Assembly (NCBI GenBank): GCA_947396885.1
Contig: OX377205.1
Location: 99,740,428 to 99,804,427 of the forward strand
DNA length: 64,000 bases
DNA from: Heligmosomoides polygyrus polygyrus
Taxonomy: Eukaryota; Nematoda; Chromadorea; Rhabditida; Heligmosomidae
Direction of reading: 5' to 3'
How positions within the stretch are numbered: the stretch's first letter is position 1; each line of letters begins with the position of its first letter. The notes beneath the pieces are model-generated. The model was not told the DNA's origin and did no database searches. It saw only the letters and a list, made by a program, of their open reading frames with translations. Made by a program: the position numbers and the translations under genes. Below are positions 47,245 to 59,100 of the stretch, in pieces.

Positions 47245-48201
47245 ATGATCTTTGTTTCTGCCAACTTGACTGGACCCTACATCCAACTGAAGCAATTGCT
47301 TTCCAGGTTTAGTCGACGAAAGGATGCTGCTCTTTTCTTTCTTGCTGCCCTGGTTGTTCAGGCCCACCAATCTGCAGCTGAGTTCAACGAAACACTACTT
47401 CAAAAAGCCGAAAATGGCGAATGGGTAAGCCCAGCGAGCGACAAGAAGATGTACAAGGTAAACCAATTTGCCCAGAAAACGAGTAGTTCGCTATTTCCAC
47501 GGTTGCAGATAATTTACTTGGAACAGCCATCGAGCCCAGTCAGTGTCGAGAAGTTATGCGAAACTGAGAACGCTCACCTGGCCTCGGTCCATTCTGAAGA
47601 CGAGAATTTGCTCCTGTACGGTGAGATCACCACAAGCGGCCAGCTCGATCTCCTCTGAGCATTCGACTGAGCATTCCAGATCTGCTAGAGGAGTTGGCGA
47701 CCAGGCGAAATCCGAAAGCCATACAGTACGCGTACATCGGACTGCATCAGAAGGTCGGCGTCAAGGAGTTCGAGTGGAGTGACGGTAGCCCCGTCAACTT
47801 CTCGAAATGGAGACCTGATGAGCCACAGGAGCAGCCGAACAACGAGAAGCTCTGCGGAACCGTAAGTGAGCACTAGTCGTCAATGTGTCCTGCATGTGGA
47901 GGCAGGAAAGCACCGCCCAATCATGACAGCATCATCATTCTGGGGTATTCCTGCCCGCCCACGTAGGCCATATTATCGACTTGAAGACCGGCTTCCCGCA
48001 TATACACACCTATGATGCTCTTTTCTACCTTTACTGCAAAGTTACAAGGAGCCTCGCCCCTCCATCGATAATCCTACTGAAGAAAATTTTCAGATAGTGC
48101 TGTACAGTAGACTGTACAAGTACCGTGACTTCTACAAAGGATGGGCAGCGCTTGGATGCGAGACAAAAGGGCCGAGTAACTATGCTGTCTGTCAGAGGTA
48201 A
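47245..48201 (+). CDS. Secreted C-type lectin domain protein, 4 exons
   Basis: Exons by my reading: 47245-47457, 47509-47620, 47680-47861 and 48094-48201, giving about 204 aa with all phases consistent. After a hydrophobic leader (ALFFLAALVVQAHQSAA) comes a single C-type lectin domain. It contains KLCETENAHLASVHSEDENL, then YAYIGLHQKVGVKEFEWSDG, SPVNFSKWRPDEP and NNEKLC, and finally WAALGCETKGPSNYAVCQR at the C-terminus. The four canonical cysteines are present. The EPN or QPD calcium-binding triplet is not clear (DEPQ in its place), so sugar binding is doubtful. The start is the weak point: the signal peptide frame has no close ATG, and the first ATG (47245) gives an unusual 27-residue lead. 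TTTCCAG at 47302-47308 could be an acceptor for an unseen first exon. Secreted lectins of this kind are abundant in parasitic nematodes. Confidence 0.75.
47876..47980. repeat. Foldback (MITE-like) element in lectin intron 3
   Basis: GTCGTCAATGTGTCCTGCAT at the left faces GTAGGCCATATTATCGAC at the right. The arms of about 33 bp match at roughly three quarters of positions. A related arm (GTCGCTAATGTGGCCTACAT) occurs at 51740 in the first innexin gene, so this is a family and not a chance palindrome. Confidence 0.6.
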
Positions 48202-48277
48202 CCCTTTGGAAGAAGACATCTACAAGTGAATGCTCTCGATCTGTTGTATGCGATTATTTAACGCTTATCATAAGAAA

Positions 48278-48283
48278 AATAAA
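48278..48283 (+). promoter_or_regulatory. Polyadenylation signal of the lectin gene
   Basis: AATAAA 77 nt past the lectin stop codon, in an AT-rich context. Confidence 0.55.
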
Positions 48284-48299
48284 TGTTATCGATTAAAAA

Positions 48300-48945
48300 T
48301 TGATCAAAAAAGCAAAAGTATGCGCATAAATGTTTCTGAGCGCAGCTGTGAGGAGTGAGCGTGAGAAAGTGCGCCACCTTTGTCTGGGCCCTCTCACTTT
48401 TGCACTATCCTCTAGTTTCATCCACCCTTTAAATGTCTTACCATTAGAAGAAAAGTCCCGCTTCAGTTCTCTTCCACATTCTTTGAACTTTTTCTTTTTC
48501 TTCGATCCTCTTTGAATTCTGCTTCACTCTACTACCAGCAGTCAGAGTTAAACTGAATGGGGCTTAGCCCCAGCAATTAGAGAAAACCGATAGTGAACGC
48601 ATTCCACTGTCGAGGATATTCGCGTGTTTTTTTCACCATGGACGACAGACTCAGGACACAAAATCGATAAATGCGATCGATAATGGCCACTCGACCAATA
48701 CTGCTTAAAATTTATGGAACCTTTCCATCGGTCAAGATATTCACGTGATCTTCAGAAGATCGGCAGAGATCGCTCTGATGTTGATGAAGATGCGGAGCCC
48801 TGTCAGAGGTCGTTAGACTCGATTGGACAGACGGACAGACGCACAGACGATAGCCGTTTCACATATAGTAGGAATATAGTAGTGATGATCCAATAATCTA
48901 TGCTTACGCCCCCCCCCCTTCCTCGGAGGACCGCTCAACTCCATT
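48300..48945. other. Spacer with simple repeat
   Basis: I see no gene. It contains (GGACAGAC)3 at about 48825-48848, a poly-C run of nine near 48910 and several ATCGAT palindromes (48661 and 48675 among them). Confidence 0.4.
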
Positions 48946-49650
48946 GTTGGTACTCTGAATCTTTGTTCTGGCTTAAACGAAATTACACGAGTATGATGAG
49001 CAAGAAATGGACACCATAACATGCAAACGATATCGATCGGCAGCCGTGACTGATCGACTTTATCGATTTTGGGCAATTGCAAATCCCAATGTGTAGAAAA
49101 GGACCAAGCCTAAAGGCCAAGAGCGGACTTTACATCCTGATTGACATTATCGATCCCTGCAACAGTTCTCCACATAACGTAGATACAGTGTGGATCGAAG
49201 ACCATTATCGATCAATTTTATCGATTTTCGTCTGGCGATCACCGTTTCAAGTGAGAATCAACTCAAGTGTTTATCTCGGTCGTCGGATAAGGTGCAAACA
49301 AGTAAATAACGTCGGTCGGATTACCATTATCGATAGCTTTCACTGGTTTCTAAATTTGTACGCTGGATAAAAACGGAAAAAACAATATCGATCCATTTTA
49401 TCGACTTGGGCGACACAGATCCCACATGAAGTGCCACACAGAAAAGAGCAAGCATATGTCCATCTCGATCGACATCATCGATTTCCTCCAACAGATGTCC
49501 AATGAGGCAGATTCAGAATCGATCGATGAAATCGATTTTTCACGTCTATACCGTGTCAGAGGGGAATCGCGTGAGTATGTTGACTGTCGGATGGGCTAAC
49601 AACGAGTAAACAAAATCGACTGTAGACCATTACCTATCGATCCCATCGTC
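48946..49650 (+). repeat. Diverged direct repeats rich in ATCGAT
   Basis: Two related units at about 49025-49340 and 49380-49650 align in order. TATCGATC..TTTATCGA is followed by GGGC, then CAAATCCCA/CAGATCCCA and AAAAGGACCAAGC/AAAAGAGCAAGC. Next come GACATTATCGAT/GACATCATCGAT, then CAACAGTTCTCCA/CAACAGATGTCCA, then AACAAGTAAATAACGTCGG/AACGAGTAAACAAAATCGA. A partial third copy lies before 49025. ATCGAT occurs more than ten times in about 1.4 kb. I find no coding capacity and cannot name the element. Confidence 0.6.
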
Positions 49651-49872
49651 CACTAGGCCCGCTGACTACTGGATTCGTAATAAGGAAGCAATATCGGTGG
49701 TTTTCCAGGGCAAAGCCCCAACCAGTTTAAAGATAGGTCCTTATGCCCGTTTAGTGCTGAACTTAGGGAACGATTCTGGAAATTAGAAGACCTCAGAAGA
49801 CATCATGACCTGACATGAATGATGCGGTCCAGGAACCTTGCAGAAGACGACACAGCACATAAATTTTTAATT

Positions 49873-49878
49873 TTTATT
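49873..49878 (-). promoter_or_regulatory. Polyadenylation signal of the first innexin
   Basis: AATAAA on the minus strand about 60 nt beyond the stop codon. It supports the chosen last exon. Confidence 0.5.
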
Positions 49879-49937
49879 CGATGAAAGTCCCGCTGATGCT
49901 GTCGACTTCGAGGTTGAAGCGATGATTGCCCTCAGAA

Positions 49938-52670
49938 CTAAACACTAAGACTTAGAAAACGACTCTGGTCATCGGAAAGTGTGCGACCGACCTTCTCGAA
50001 AAGGCATCTGGTGACATCTGAGCAGACATTGGCCCCGGCGTTCGAGGAGATTAGCCGGAGAATCACGATGAGATCACTGTCGACGCTGTCCTCGAATTTT
50101 TCGAATTTCTAAAAAATGGCGGCGTCAACGGCCCGCATAACGGGGGATATCATGTGGACCTCACCTTGTACGTATTAATAGCATTGTCGCTGTCCCCACC
50201 GATGAAGGGCTTCTCGGACTCGTCCTGAAACACCGTTACAGATTGACTTCTACAGAAGACATGGAGAACCTCGGTAAGTGACCTTGATGAATAGCTGCTT
50301 CTTCTGAATTCCTGCGCTCTCCAGCATTCTCCGCACGAACAGCAGATGATCGGCGCGGGAGTAGAGCTTCTTCACCCACAGGCAGAAATTCACCACCGTC
50401 ATCTGGAACACTAGATCGTCTACCCTCAAAGGCAACGTCGCCTCCTACTACGGGGGTCAGGCACATCCAAACAACCCCCCTGTAACGGCTGCGGGCGCCA
50501 AACACTTCGGGAGTGAAAACAGATGAATAAAACTGAACAAATAGAGCGATAAACTCTCGTCGGACTCACAACGAAGAGCAATATCAGCCAGTAGAACAGC
50601 ACCAGGAAGATCTTCTCGTTGAACATGTTCAGCGACAGCACGCACTGCACCGAGTACCGCTGCAGGTTGCCCTTGTTTCGCACCTAAACCGGGTGCTAAG
50701 AAGACGTCCGCCAAGAGAAATGTGGGTGCCCTTTGTACCTCGAAGTCACACATGGTTGACCTGGGGAAGAGGCCGGTCGCTTTCCAGTCAGTGTTGAATC
50801 CGAGTTTCAGGTCTGAAAACGCTTCAGAATCCTCCAGTCCTGCAGACGGAACCACCCAAAGTGGTGGCGGGCGGTGAACTCACGCAGGAGGTCACCCCAG
50901 TTGAAGCCGAGGAAGTAGTGGAGGATGAGAATCTGCAGCGCGATGTTCACGACGAACATGAACTTCATCAGAATGTAGTTGAACGAAATCCAGCCGTCAC
51001 GCATCAGATTCCTTCAGAAGACGTTAGGCTTTCATGTTGGGTCACCGAATGAGGAAGAAATGCTCACTGAAAGACGCTGCCGACGTTCTTGTAGTTCCGA
51101 TGGGTGGCTCGATAGATGTGACTGGCAATCTTCTCGATCTCCTCTTGCCGCTTCTGGAACCAGATGAAGCTTAAATGCTGCAGATAAATACAACATTTAA
51201 AAAAATGCTCAAAACGACATTGCTAACCTAACTTTGAAGCTTTTTAGGTACATGTCGGGCATTTGCCCAACCGCCTGTACGGGTGGAGCCAACATATAAA
51301 CAGCTGCCTCTCTACGAAATGGTTTATACTTCACTACCCTGCCGGCGCGACGTGAGAAAAGCTATCAATATCGATCCTCTGCGTTGCCTAATCAATACTG
51401 GTAGTTTTAATAACGTCGCGTCGATGATGAACTGAAGTATAAACCCGACCCAACATCCACATTCCCTCCGCTTTGGCCGCCTACAGCTAGAACTTTAGGA
51501 ACGTGGCAGATCGGGCAAATAGCCGATATGTACCGCTTCTCTCGGGGGAGCATCGACTGTCGGATTTCACCGGGTTGGCAACGCCGCAGGCGCAAAGTAA
51601 ATGTTCTATGTCAAGGACACTGCTAAAGCTTCCAAAGCTGCTCTGAACTATTCTTACCACCACGTTCTCCTTCGGCAGCTCGCAGCAGGCCTTGACAATA
51701 GCTCGGAGTTGAATTCCTGCAAATAAAAAATCGATACTAGTCGCTAATGTGGCCTACATAGGGGTGGAGACGCAGTGGGTCAATTAGGTTGCACGTTAAC
51801 AGGGCGGAACCTGAAGGAAATACCTAGTACCGTAGCTTAAATGGCTAGCGCGAGTTCTGATTGGTTTGGGATTGCCTGACGCACTCTCGCCCCATTGGCC
51901 ACGTTAACGATTAACACCAAAATTTCCGATAACTACTTCCCTTCGAAATTTCGAAGAAAATGCTAAACAGTTTACCAACCTGACCACCAGTTCACAGATC
52001 TCCAGTAGACGTGCGGTAGATAGAAGCAGAAGGCCAGAAGCACAAGTACGAATTGCACCCACTTAATGCCAATTTTTATTAGGGATTTGAAGGGTACAGC
52101 AAGCTATGATGGCGTACCTGGTAGTACGGTAGTTCGGCTTTTTCCCGATGAGGAATATTCGGCATATTCGGGTCGTTCATCGGTACGTAGTACGTGTTCT
52201 CAATTAGGCAATAGTCCATAGTATACTCCACCCAGCCTGAACGGCACCATCTAATGAATTTTTTTTTGAAAGTCGAGGAAATCTACCTCCTCTAAACTCG
52301 GCCGGTGTCCAACAGATAATCGGTGTTCCCATGTAAAGCTGAAAACTAGATTGATTTTTGGTTCCCAAATATTTTTTGCACTTAGAGATATAGTTTAGAG
52401 CAGGTGCACTAAGTAAGGCTGCCGATGGTGCAGCTTGAAGGAGAGTTAAGTGTATGGCGCATTCCTCGCGTGGCCCATACAAATCGGTTTTTATCGTGAC
52501 TTCCTCATAATTTATCAAAATTTTTAAAAGCCTAGACGTACCTTAGAGGTGATTATGATGCTACCAAAAGAAAACAAGTAGGCAGTGAATTGATAGTTGA
52601 CCCTGTCGAGGAAATCCTCCTCGAATCTCCTTGTCTGGAGATTGGAAACCACCCGCAGAAGGGTATCCAT
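49938..52670 (-). CDS. Innexin (gap junction channel), 12 exons, about 405 aa
   Basis: Exons by my reading: 52670-52542, 52338-52287, 52236-52118, 52061-51980, 51716-51658, 51177-51068, 51011-50884, 50812-50739, 50683-50570, 50402-50283, 50224-50165 and 50108-49938. Phases agree throughout (1218 nt). It begins [20 protein letters not shown], and TM1 ends ITSK. Extracellular loop 1 has IICW and [12 protein letters not shown]. The signature YYQW precedes TM2 ([15 protein letters not shown]), and TM3 is in [17 protein letters not shown]. Loop 2 has TMCDFE and [15 protein letters not shown] leading into TM4. The tail has [27 protein letters not shown] directly precedes the ATG. The exon 6 start and the exon 10 donor (GTCACT) are the least certain. 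Introns hold foldback elements. Innexin hexamers or octamers form intercellular channels in the plasma membrane. I do not assign an orthologue. Confidence 0.9.
51247..51534. repeat. Foldback (MITE-like) element in innexin 1 intron 5
   Basis: The ends GGTACATGTCGGGCATTTGC and GCAAATAGCCGATATGTACC are inverted repeats. Inside, GGTTTATACTTCA (51321) and TGAAGTATAAACC (51433) are a perfect 13-bp inverted pair, and AAGCTATCAATATCGAT faces AATCAATACTGGTAGTTTT near the centre. The 288-bp element folds almost entirely on itself. A related core occurs at 60630-60850. Confidence 0.75.
51740..51911. repeat. Foldback element in innexin 1 intron 4, same family as lectin intron copy
   Basis: GTCGCTAATGTGGCCTACAT at the left faces CCCCATTGGCCACGTTAACG at the right with mismatches. 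The left arm matches the arms of the element at 47876-47980. No protein is encoded. Confidence 0.5.
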
Positions 52671-52678
52671 CTGAAAAA
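52671..52678 (-). promoter_or_regulatory. Likely trans-splice acceptor of the first innexin
   Basis: TTTTTCAG on the minus strand immediately before the ATG. This is a strong nematode acceptor with no visible upstream exon. Confidence 0.6.
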
Positions 52679-52769
52679 TCAATAAATAGATAGCAGGTGA
52701 ATGAAGGAAGTCACTGAAAAGTAAAAAGAAAGAGTGCATAGAGGATGGGGTTTTAACGATTTTTATGGA

Positions 52770-52860
52770 AGGTCGCAGATGGCGCAGTGGCTCGTGGCGC
52801 CATGCACACGGTCAATCAATGAATAGGTACACAAAGCTCGACCCCGCAACCAGGCAAGCA
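52770..52860 (+). repeat. Possible tRNA-derived SINE or tRNA relic
   Basis: TGGCGCAGTGG at 52780 fits the Pol III A-box pattern, and AGCTCGACCCC at 52835 resembles a B-box (GGTTCGANNCC) at a plausible spacing. I cannot form a full cloverleaf, so this is not called as a tRNA gene. Confidence 0.3.
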
Positions 52861-55800
52861 ACGTGTTCGGTAGCCTTTCATCAAGAGAATTGCTTAAAAC
52901 AAACAAAATAAAAATTGTTCGATGAATGAGCTTTACTAGCGACCAACATAGCGGAAAAGGGTAATTTAAGCGGCTTTTCGACTCTGATTATCGTGAACTA
53001 AGAGCGATTTTTTACGGACAAAAGCGCAGTTCGATAAAAGTGATAAACCTAGAGCAGTGGTGCAGCTGCAGCCTTTCTTTGTGCTCTTTTCTCACGGAGA
53101 ATCTCATTCTAGAGCGAAGAGACACAGAGGTACGTACAACGGTTCGTCGGCGGACTTCTGAAAACGTCCACAAACACCTCTTTTCAATTGGTTTTGCGCA
53201 AAAACTGGCCCCGTCCACTTCACGAAGAAGTACGAAGTAGCGCGCGACAAGTCGTCGAGGAGTCTCTCGAGAGTTCTTCCTTATCACCTGCTGCGGCTAA
53301 AGCTTGTTGCGTTCCTAGAGACGATCTTAGAGATACCGCTAGATGCCGTCTTCAGATGCCTGCATCACCTTTGAACTCGTAGATTCGTCGCTAGGACTGT
53401 GGTCTTTAGTTGGAGGTCTGTTCCTTTCTGTCTCTAATCCTATTATGCCCCGTCTTAAGTTGGTAAGGACAGGTTTATCAGTGGCTGCCTGCCTTCTGGG
53501 AGACAAGGCAGCCGTTGTGTGGAGCAGACTATCGTCGTTTACGGCTTCTCCGTCAACACGATGCCGCGGCTATCAGCCTGTGATTAGGCCGATCCAAGCG
53601 GCGTAGATCGGCACTATCAGAGAAAGGTCAGGTAGACACGAAGGCATCGGCAAGGTCACGGAAGCACCCCGTGGGATAGAGGTCCTTCGCGAACGAGGAA
53701 GCCATCAACAGAACTTGAAATCCAGCAGGCCACGTGGACCAATCCATAGAGTGCGTTACTATACTAAAATTAAGGCGACAAAAACGAAACCTGACTGGAA
53801 ATCATAAAAATATGTACCTGGCCACGATAATGACTTTCGGAAAGAAGAGGAAGGTAGGTTAGGGTGAGCTATGGAAGGTCTACAGAGCCTTGACAGTATT
53901 ATCTTCTTGGATCGCCGCAAACTACACAGCAACATACTTCTCTAGAAGTTCTTTTGCTATTCTTGACCTTAAAAAGGAAACCACCAACACAGCCGAGCCT
54001 TGGAGCCTTTACAAGACCGTTTTGCTACCTAACTAGTCTAGCCAGCCAAAGACACCGGCTTCAGAACCGCAGTGGCAGCTTCTTTCTGCATCGTCTAGGA
54101 AGAAAACTCGTTCCCAGGCGTGCTGGACTTATTTCATGACAGAATCCTACCTCGTCTTCTAGACGGCTGAACAACGGTAACTCGAGTTGTACCTTCAGCT
54201 CGGCATGAGCGTCCTTTTCAGGAATTAAACCAGCTGAGCAGCCCCATCAGAGCTAACGGTGTCATTGTGGCATCTGCGACGTCTTCCATCGCTCCAGAAC
54301 TGCTCAGCCTCTACTTACTCTGCTTCTGCTCCTTACTGTCACACTGTCCTATTCAGAATGCTCTTTGGAAAATCCACTGGTGACAAGGCAACCCTAGACG
54401 AAGTCAGTAGTGCAAGACTCGGCATCTATTCGAATTCTCTTGATACCTCACTTAGGCGCGAAACTCCGAATGTTCGGATGTCTCGGCAGGTTTTCCTACA
54501 GTACATGCCCTTCTGTTTTGCTTAAAAATAGAATCGCCATTTTTACTGAGTTTTTACTACGAGAAAGCGGTAGTGTTAGTGAGAACTCCTAGAACCTACT
54601 TTTTCAAAAATAATAGTTATTTAAAATCGTTCTAATAGATTTCTATTATTCCGAGAAAACCTCTAGAAACCGAGTCGTCTCTCCTCTTCTTTGGTTAGAT
54701 CATTCTGTAATCTCTTCCATCTTCTCTGTGGTGAATGGACGCTAGTCTCGTATCTAAAGAGCCAGTTTGTCCTTTCCACTGCTTCTTCGGAGTGACGTAG
54801 ACTGGTATAGTTTTCCTGAGGCGGCTCATTACTCTTTCGTAAGCTAGACTAAAAGTATTCACTCTTCACTGAATGAGGAAGAAAACCTTATAGATATGCT
54901 ACGAGAAGTGAACTGCTTCCTGAAGTTCGGCGAGCTTTTTTTGCGGATACTGTAGCTCGAAGAATAAAAATCAGTCAACATAAAAAAGCTGTTTTAATCG
55001 AGGAAAATGCTAAAAATATTGGCTAAACATAGGCTAAAGGATATAAGGAAAGAGGTCTTGTGGGTGGCATAGAATCGAGTAGAATGAACGGGAAAGGGAT
55101 TCGAATAATTTTTAAAAATTCAAATGTATAAGAAAACAGAGAACATGGCAGATGCTAGATGACTCAAAGCGCACGGGTGCTGATAAGATGCGTGGTATAA
55201 TGTTGCTGAATTCCGGTACTTAGCTGGCACTTTCTCCGCGTCCTACACCCACGACATTCAGATAACGTCTACTGGTGCACTCCCTTGGTCATCTGAATCG
55301 TCTAAAGTTCAGAAGACGATATCATGGAGCAAGTAAACCTTTGCGGAAACACATAGCGCTTAGGCTTCTTAAGCCAACGCACAATACGCCTCCTAGCCGC
55401 GGACTAACATCCAACCCCGAGCAACAAATGGAAAAATCTTTTTTCAAGAGAATTCTGAAGGAATAGAGCTGCATGCCGGTAGTAGTGCCTAGTAGGTCTA
55501 ATAATAAAGCCGCGACGCAGAAAGCGGTCACATCTCTTATCTCTGGGTTCTACTCTTCTTCTCCGCCACCCGAGACGACCGATGATAGCAGCAGCACCAG
55601 GGCTGATAAAGCACTGTGTAGCATATTAGCTGCGTAGGGCCTCTATCGAAGCGATTCGGCACTTGGTTTCGTTCACATCTGCTAAAAATAGCGAAAATCA
55701 TTAGCCAAGATTTTTGAGTGACGAAGTTGTAGAAATTTTGGAGCTTTACCCCAAGCTATACTTCTTTTTTCAGTATTCGTGGCGCGTTGTAATATCATAT

Positions 55801-56084
55801 TTTCTCTTCCTAATACATATGCGGGTGACCTCAGTTCTAGAACTTTTGACTCCTCAATTCCATTCAAATTATTCTCCTACTGCCGATCGTTTTAAAGTAA
55901 TTCTTTAAAGGAAAGTGGGCTTGCGCTCTATCCTTAAAGTGTGCGCTCATTCCTTGACTGACTCAGATTTATCTCAGCTAATCGGTGACGTTCAGGAGTG
56001 TAATGTACCTAACACCCAGTGGTTCCATAGATTTTGTCCACTTCAGTTACCGTCCGATCTACCGCTTAGGTCAGATTCTTTCAG
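52861..56084. other. Intergenic region between divergent innexin genes
   Basis: About 3.2 kb with scattered short open frames on both strands (for example 53343-53606 and 54259-54525). I recognise no family and no coherent exon series. It should contain the promoters of both flanking innexins. I see no decisive motif. Confidence 0.45.
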
Positions 56085-56116
56085 GTCTAGGCCATTGACG
56101 TCATCCGAAGCCGAGG

Positions 56117-59100
56117 ATGCTGTCGAACCTCAACCACTACATCCAGCGGGTAAAGTCCACTCACGACGACGACTCCATCGATCGTCTGAACTATGTGGGT
56201 TTTTCTTCTGCTTCCAATAAGTTTGCACTTAAGAAAACCCAGCAGTCTTCAGGTAACCACGATCTACATGCTTCTCGGGTTCGCGCTAACCCTATTCGCC
56301 AAGAACTATGTGGGAGAGCCGATGCAATGCTGGGTTCCGAATCAGTGGACGGTAAGGACAACAAAACGCTTTGATTGCTGACTCTATAAAACTCGATTTT
56401 TTTTTCAACAAATAGAAATAAGGAATTATTCAAATTTTGATTTCAAAACAAATTAAAAATTCTAAATTGTTTAAAAGAACAAATTAAAAAGCTAAACTAT
56501 ATGCTTATTGCTTCAATAGAGTTAGTTTAAAAAAATAGAATACAAAGGTCCTGATGAAGGCATGGATACATATAGAAGGCTGCAGTAATAATAATAACAG
56601 TAACAATAAAAAATACAAGGTATCTCACCCAGCTATCGTTTAGAGCTCGACTGCTCCAGCAAGTAGGTTAATATCGATCCAAAAGCGATGTCGCGCAGTG
56701 ACATCACATCGCGTCGCCAATAATCCCTAAATAAAAAATAATTGAAAGTAGTAATAAAAATACGAAACTGTACGAAATTGCAGCGCATAGTAATATCATG
56801 TATATTATGTTTTGCTTTGCTGATCAGCGTGAGTTATTTAAAATTGTGCAGAATAGCTTTATTCGTTTTTACTATGTTTTATGAGAGCATTTAAGGTGCA
56901 GTTGTAAACAAATGAACAAATAAATAAACAGCTGACACATATCGATTAATGGGCCACTTACATCATATGAGCCTCCAAAAATAACTCTAGTTTGCCATGG
57001 CGACGTATAGTCAGCTTAGGAAAAAGTAGCTAAATGAGCCATTTTGAAGGCGGAGAAAAATTTTTTTTACATTAGTTTATTAGCCGCTCCCGTGAAATTT
57101 CACGAAGATACTACACCGCCTATGTTTATGTGGAACCACGCAGGCTAGTGGTAAGATTTAGAAGAGTAGTAAAGTTGTACTCACGAAACTGGTCCTTTCG
57201 AACCGAAACGTAAAACTTTTTTGACCCTATTTTAATTTTTAAAAATTGAGAGTTAAAAAATAGAAGAAATTTTACAAAAACTAATAGAAACATTTGCTTC
57301 CAGTCGGTGTGGGAGATGTTCTCCGAGTCGTATTGCTTTGTGGAGAATACGTACTTCGTTCCTATGAACGAAAGTAACCTTCCAGCTGCACATACTAGAG
57401 AAGGACGCGAGATGATCTACTATCAGGTGAGTTGCTTTATTTGAATTTTTGAGGTGAAGTAGTTTTTGAGTTGAAGGCTTGATTCTGCTAAAATATCAGT
57501 GTTCGAAAACCAGGCGTCAGCGCGAGTTAATCTCGATGAATTTTGATTCTCGTAAAGTACAAATTGCATAAAAATAGCACTAAATCAAACGGCTTGTTGG
57601 ACCATGTATCCAAAAATGTCTCTAGAACTACCTTTAACCCTTAGGAAACATGAAATATCTGATCGCTCGACGAAATTTCTCTCCAACCTAGGACCTCCCA
57701 CATTCTCAACAGTTTCTCTGTTCCAGTGGGTTCCATTCATCCTGTTGTTGATGGCGTTCTGCTTCTATCTGCCGCGAGGTGTCTGGAAAATCTTCTCGCC
57801 TTACAGCGGTTGGTTTCTGCCCTTCGGCCGTTTTTTGCCACTTAGCTATGCGCTTCTTGAAATGGTTCCATTTCAGGACTGGCGCTAGCAGATCTCATGA
57901 CAGCAGCCAGAAAATCGGCGAAGACCGGAGCCGAGGACAAAATGCTCTCGTAAGCGTCCGTATGGTCTCGCTCTTAGCGAAAACTCTTTAAATTTTCAAA
58001 ATCCAGGTCGATGGCAACTACACTGCAGAAGGTTCATGCGTCGAAAGTGGTTCGATATGGATCGAACCTCTTCAATCTGTACATCGTCATGAAGGTCACT
58101 CTTTTTACAGCCGAAATGATTCCTTCAGCAAATGCTAAGAAGCCAGTAAAACGCTGTGTGCAAAGCCACTACTCTTTTACTACTCCTTGGATAGCTAGTA
58201 TTGTGATTGAGGTTTCTTACTACAAATAAAAAAGCCTAGAACAAGAGGCTTCACATCGGAACACATTGGAATTTTCTTCGTTTCTTAAATGCTGTCAGAT
58301 TCAGATTCAGATTGAACCCAGTATTCGTGAATTTATGGAGATTTTCAAACGATTTCCTTGACACTCGTCTGATGGCCACAATCCACATGGCCACCTTCCA
58401 AACCCTTGAATGTTTAACTCTACTTTGAAATCCATTTCAGGTTCTGATCTTCGCCAATCTCCTTCTGCAGTTCTTCTGCCTGAATCACTTTCTCGGAACG
58501 GAGTACACCTTCTGGGGAGCGGGTATAGCCCTCGATATGATCAGAGGTCGACAATGGCAGCAGAGTGGGCACTTCCCGAGGGTATGACTAATTACAGCCC
58601 CTTCAATTTTTCCTAATTTTTCAGTGAATATTTCTAGGTGGCGTTTTGCGACCTGACTGTCCGTGAAATGGGAAACGTCAACAACTGGACGGTCCAGTGT
58701 GTGCTTATGGTAAAGTCCTTCAACATCAGATTATGTCTACCAGAAGGCACATCTGAAGATGAACGTCTGTAGGTGAACATGTTCAACGAGAAGATCTTCA
58801 TCTTCTTGTGGTTCTGGTTCGCGATGCTTCTGCTGTGCACCGTGATCAACCTCTTCTCGTGGATTCGTCAACGATACAGCAAAGCAGCCAGGAAGACGTT
58901 CCTCTACAACGTTCTGGTTAGCTGCCCAGCAAAATTCCTTAGATCTATTCGGTCTTCAGAAGCATGTAGAAGGCCATTCCGCAATTCCTCAACAGCTTGA
59001 AGTGTGGATTCTAAAGTCTAAACGAAGCTGCTTCAGACAGACAGCGGACTGGACACGACGGAAGCCGACCGGGAGGAGTTCTACAACGATGTGGTGAAGG

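Noticed and set aside
51807..51875. tRNA-like words (TAGCTTAAATGGCTAGCGCG) as a tRNA gene
   Set aside because: No acceptor stem or matched T arm could be formed, and it lies inside a foldback element.
53040..53606. Series of overlapping open frames upstream of the divergent innexins
   Set aside because: Three frames overlap with no conserved motif, and no consistent exon model could be made.
54259..54592. Open frame of 88 codons and a following overlap
   Set aside because: No recognisable family, and composition is like the surrounding spacer.
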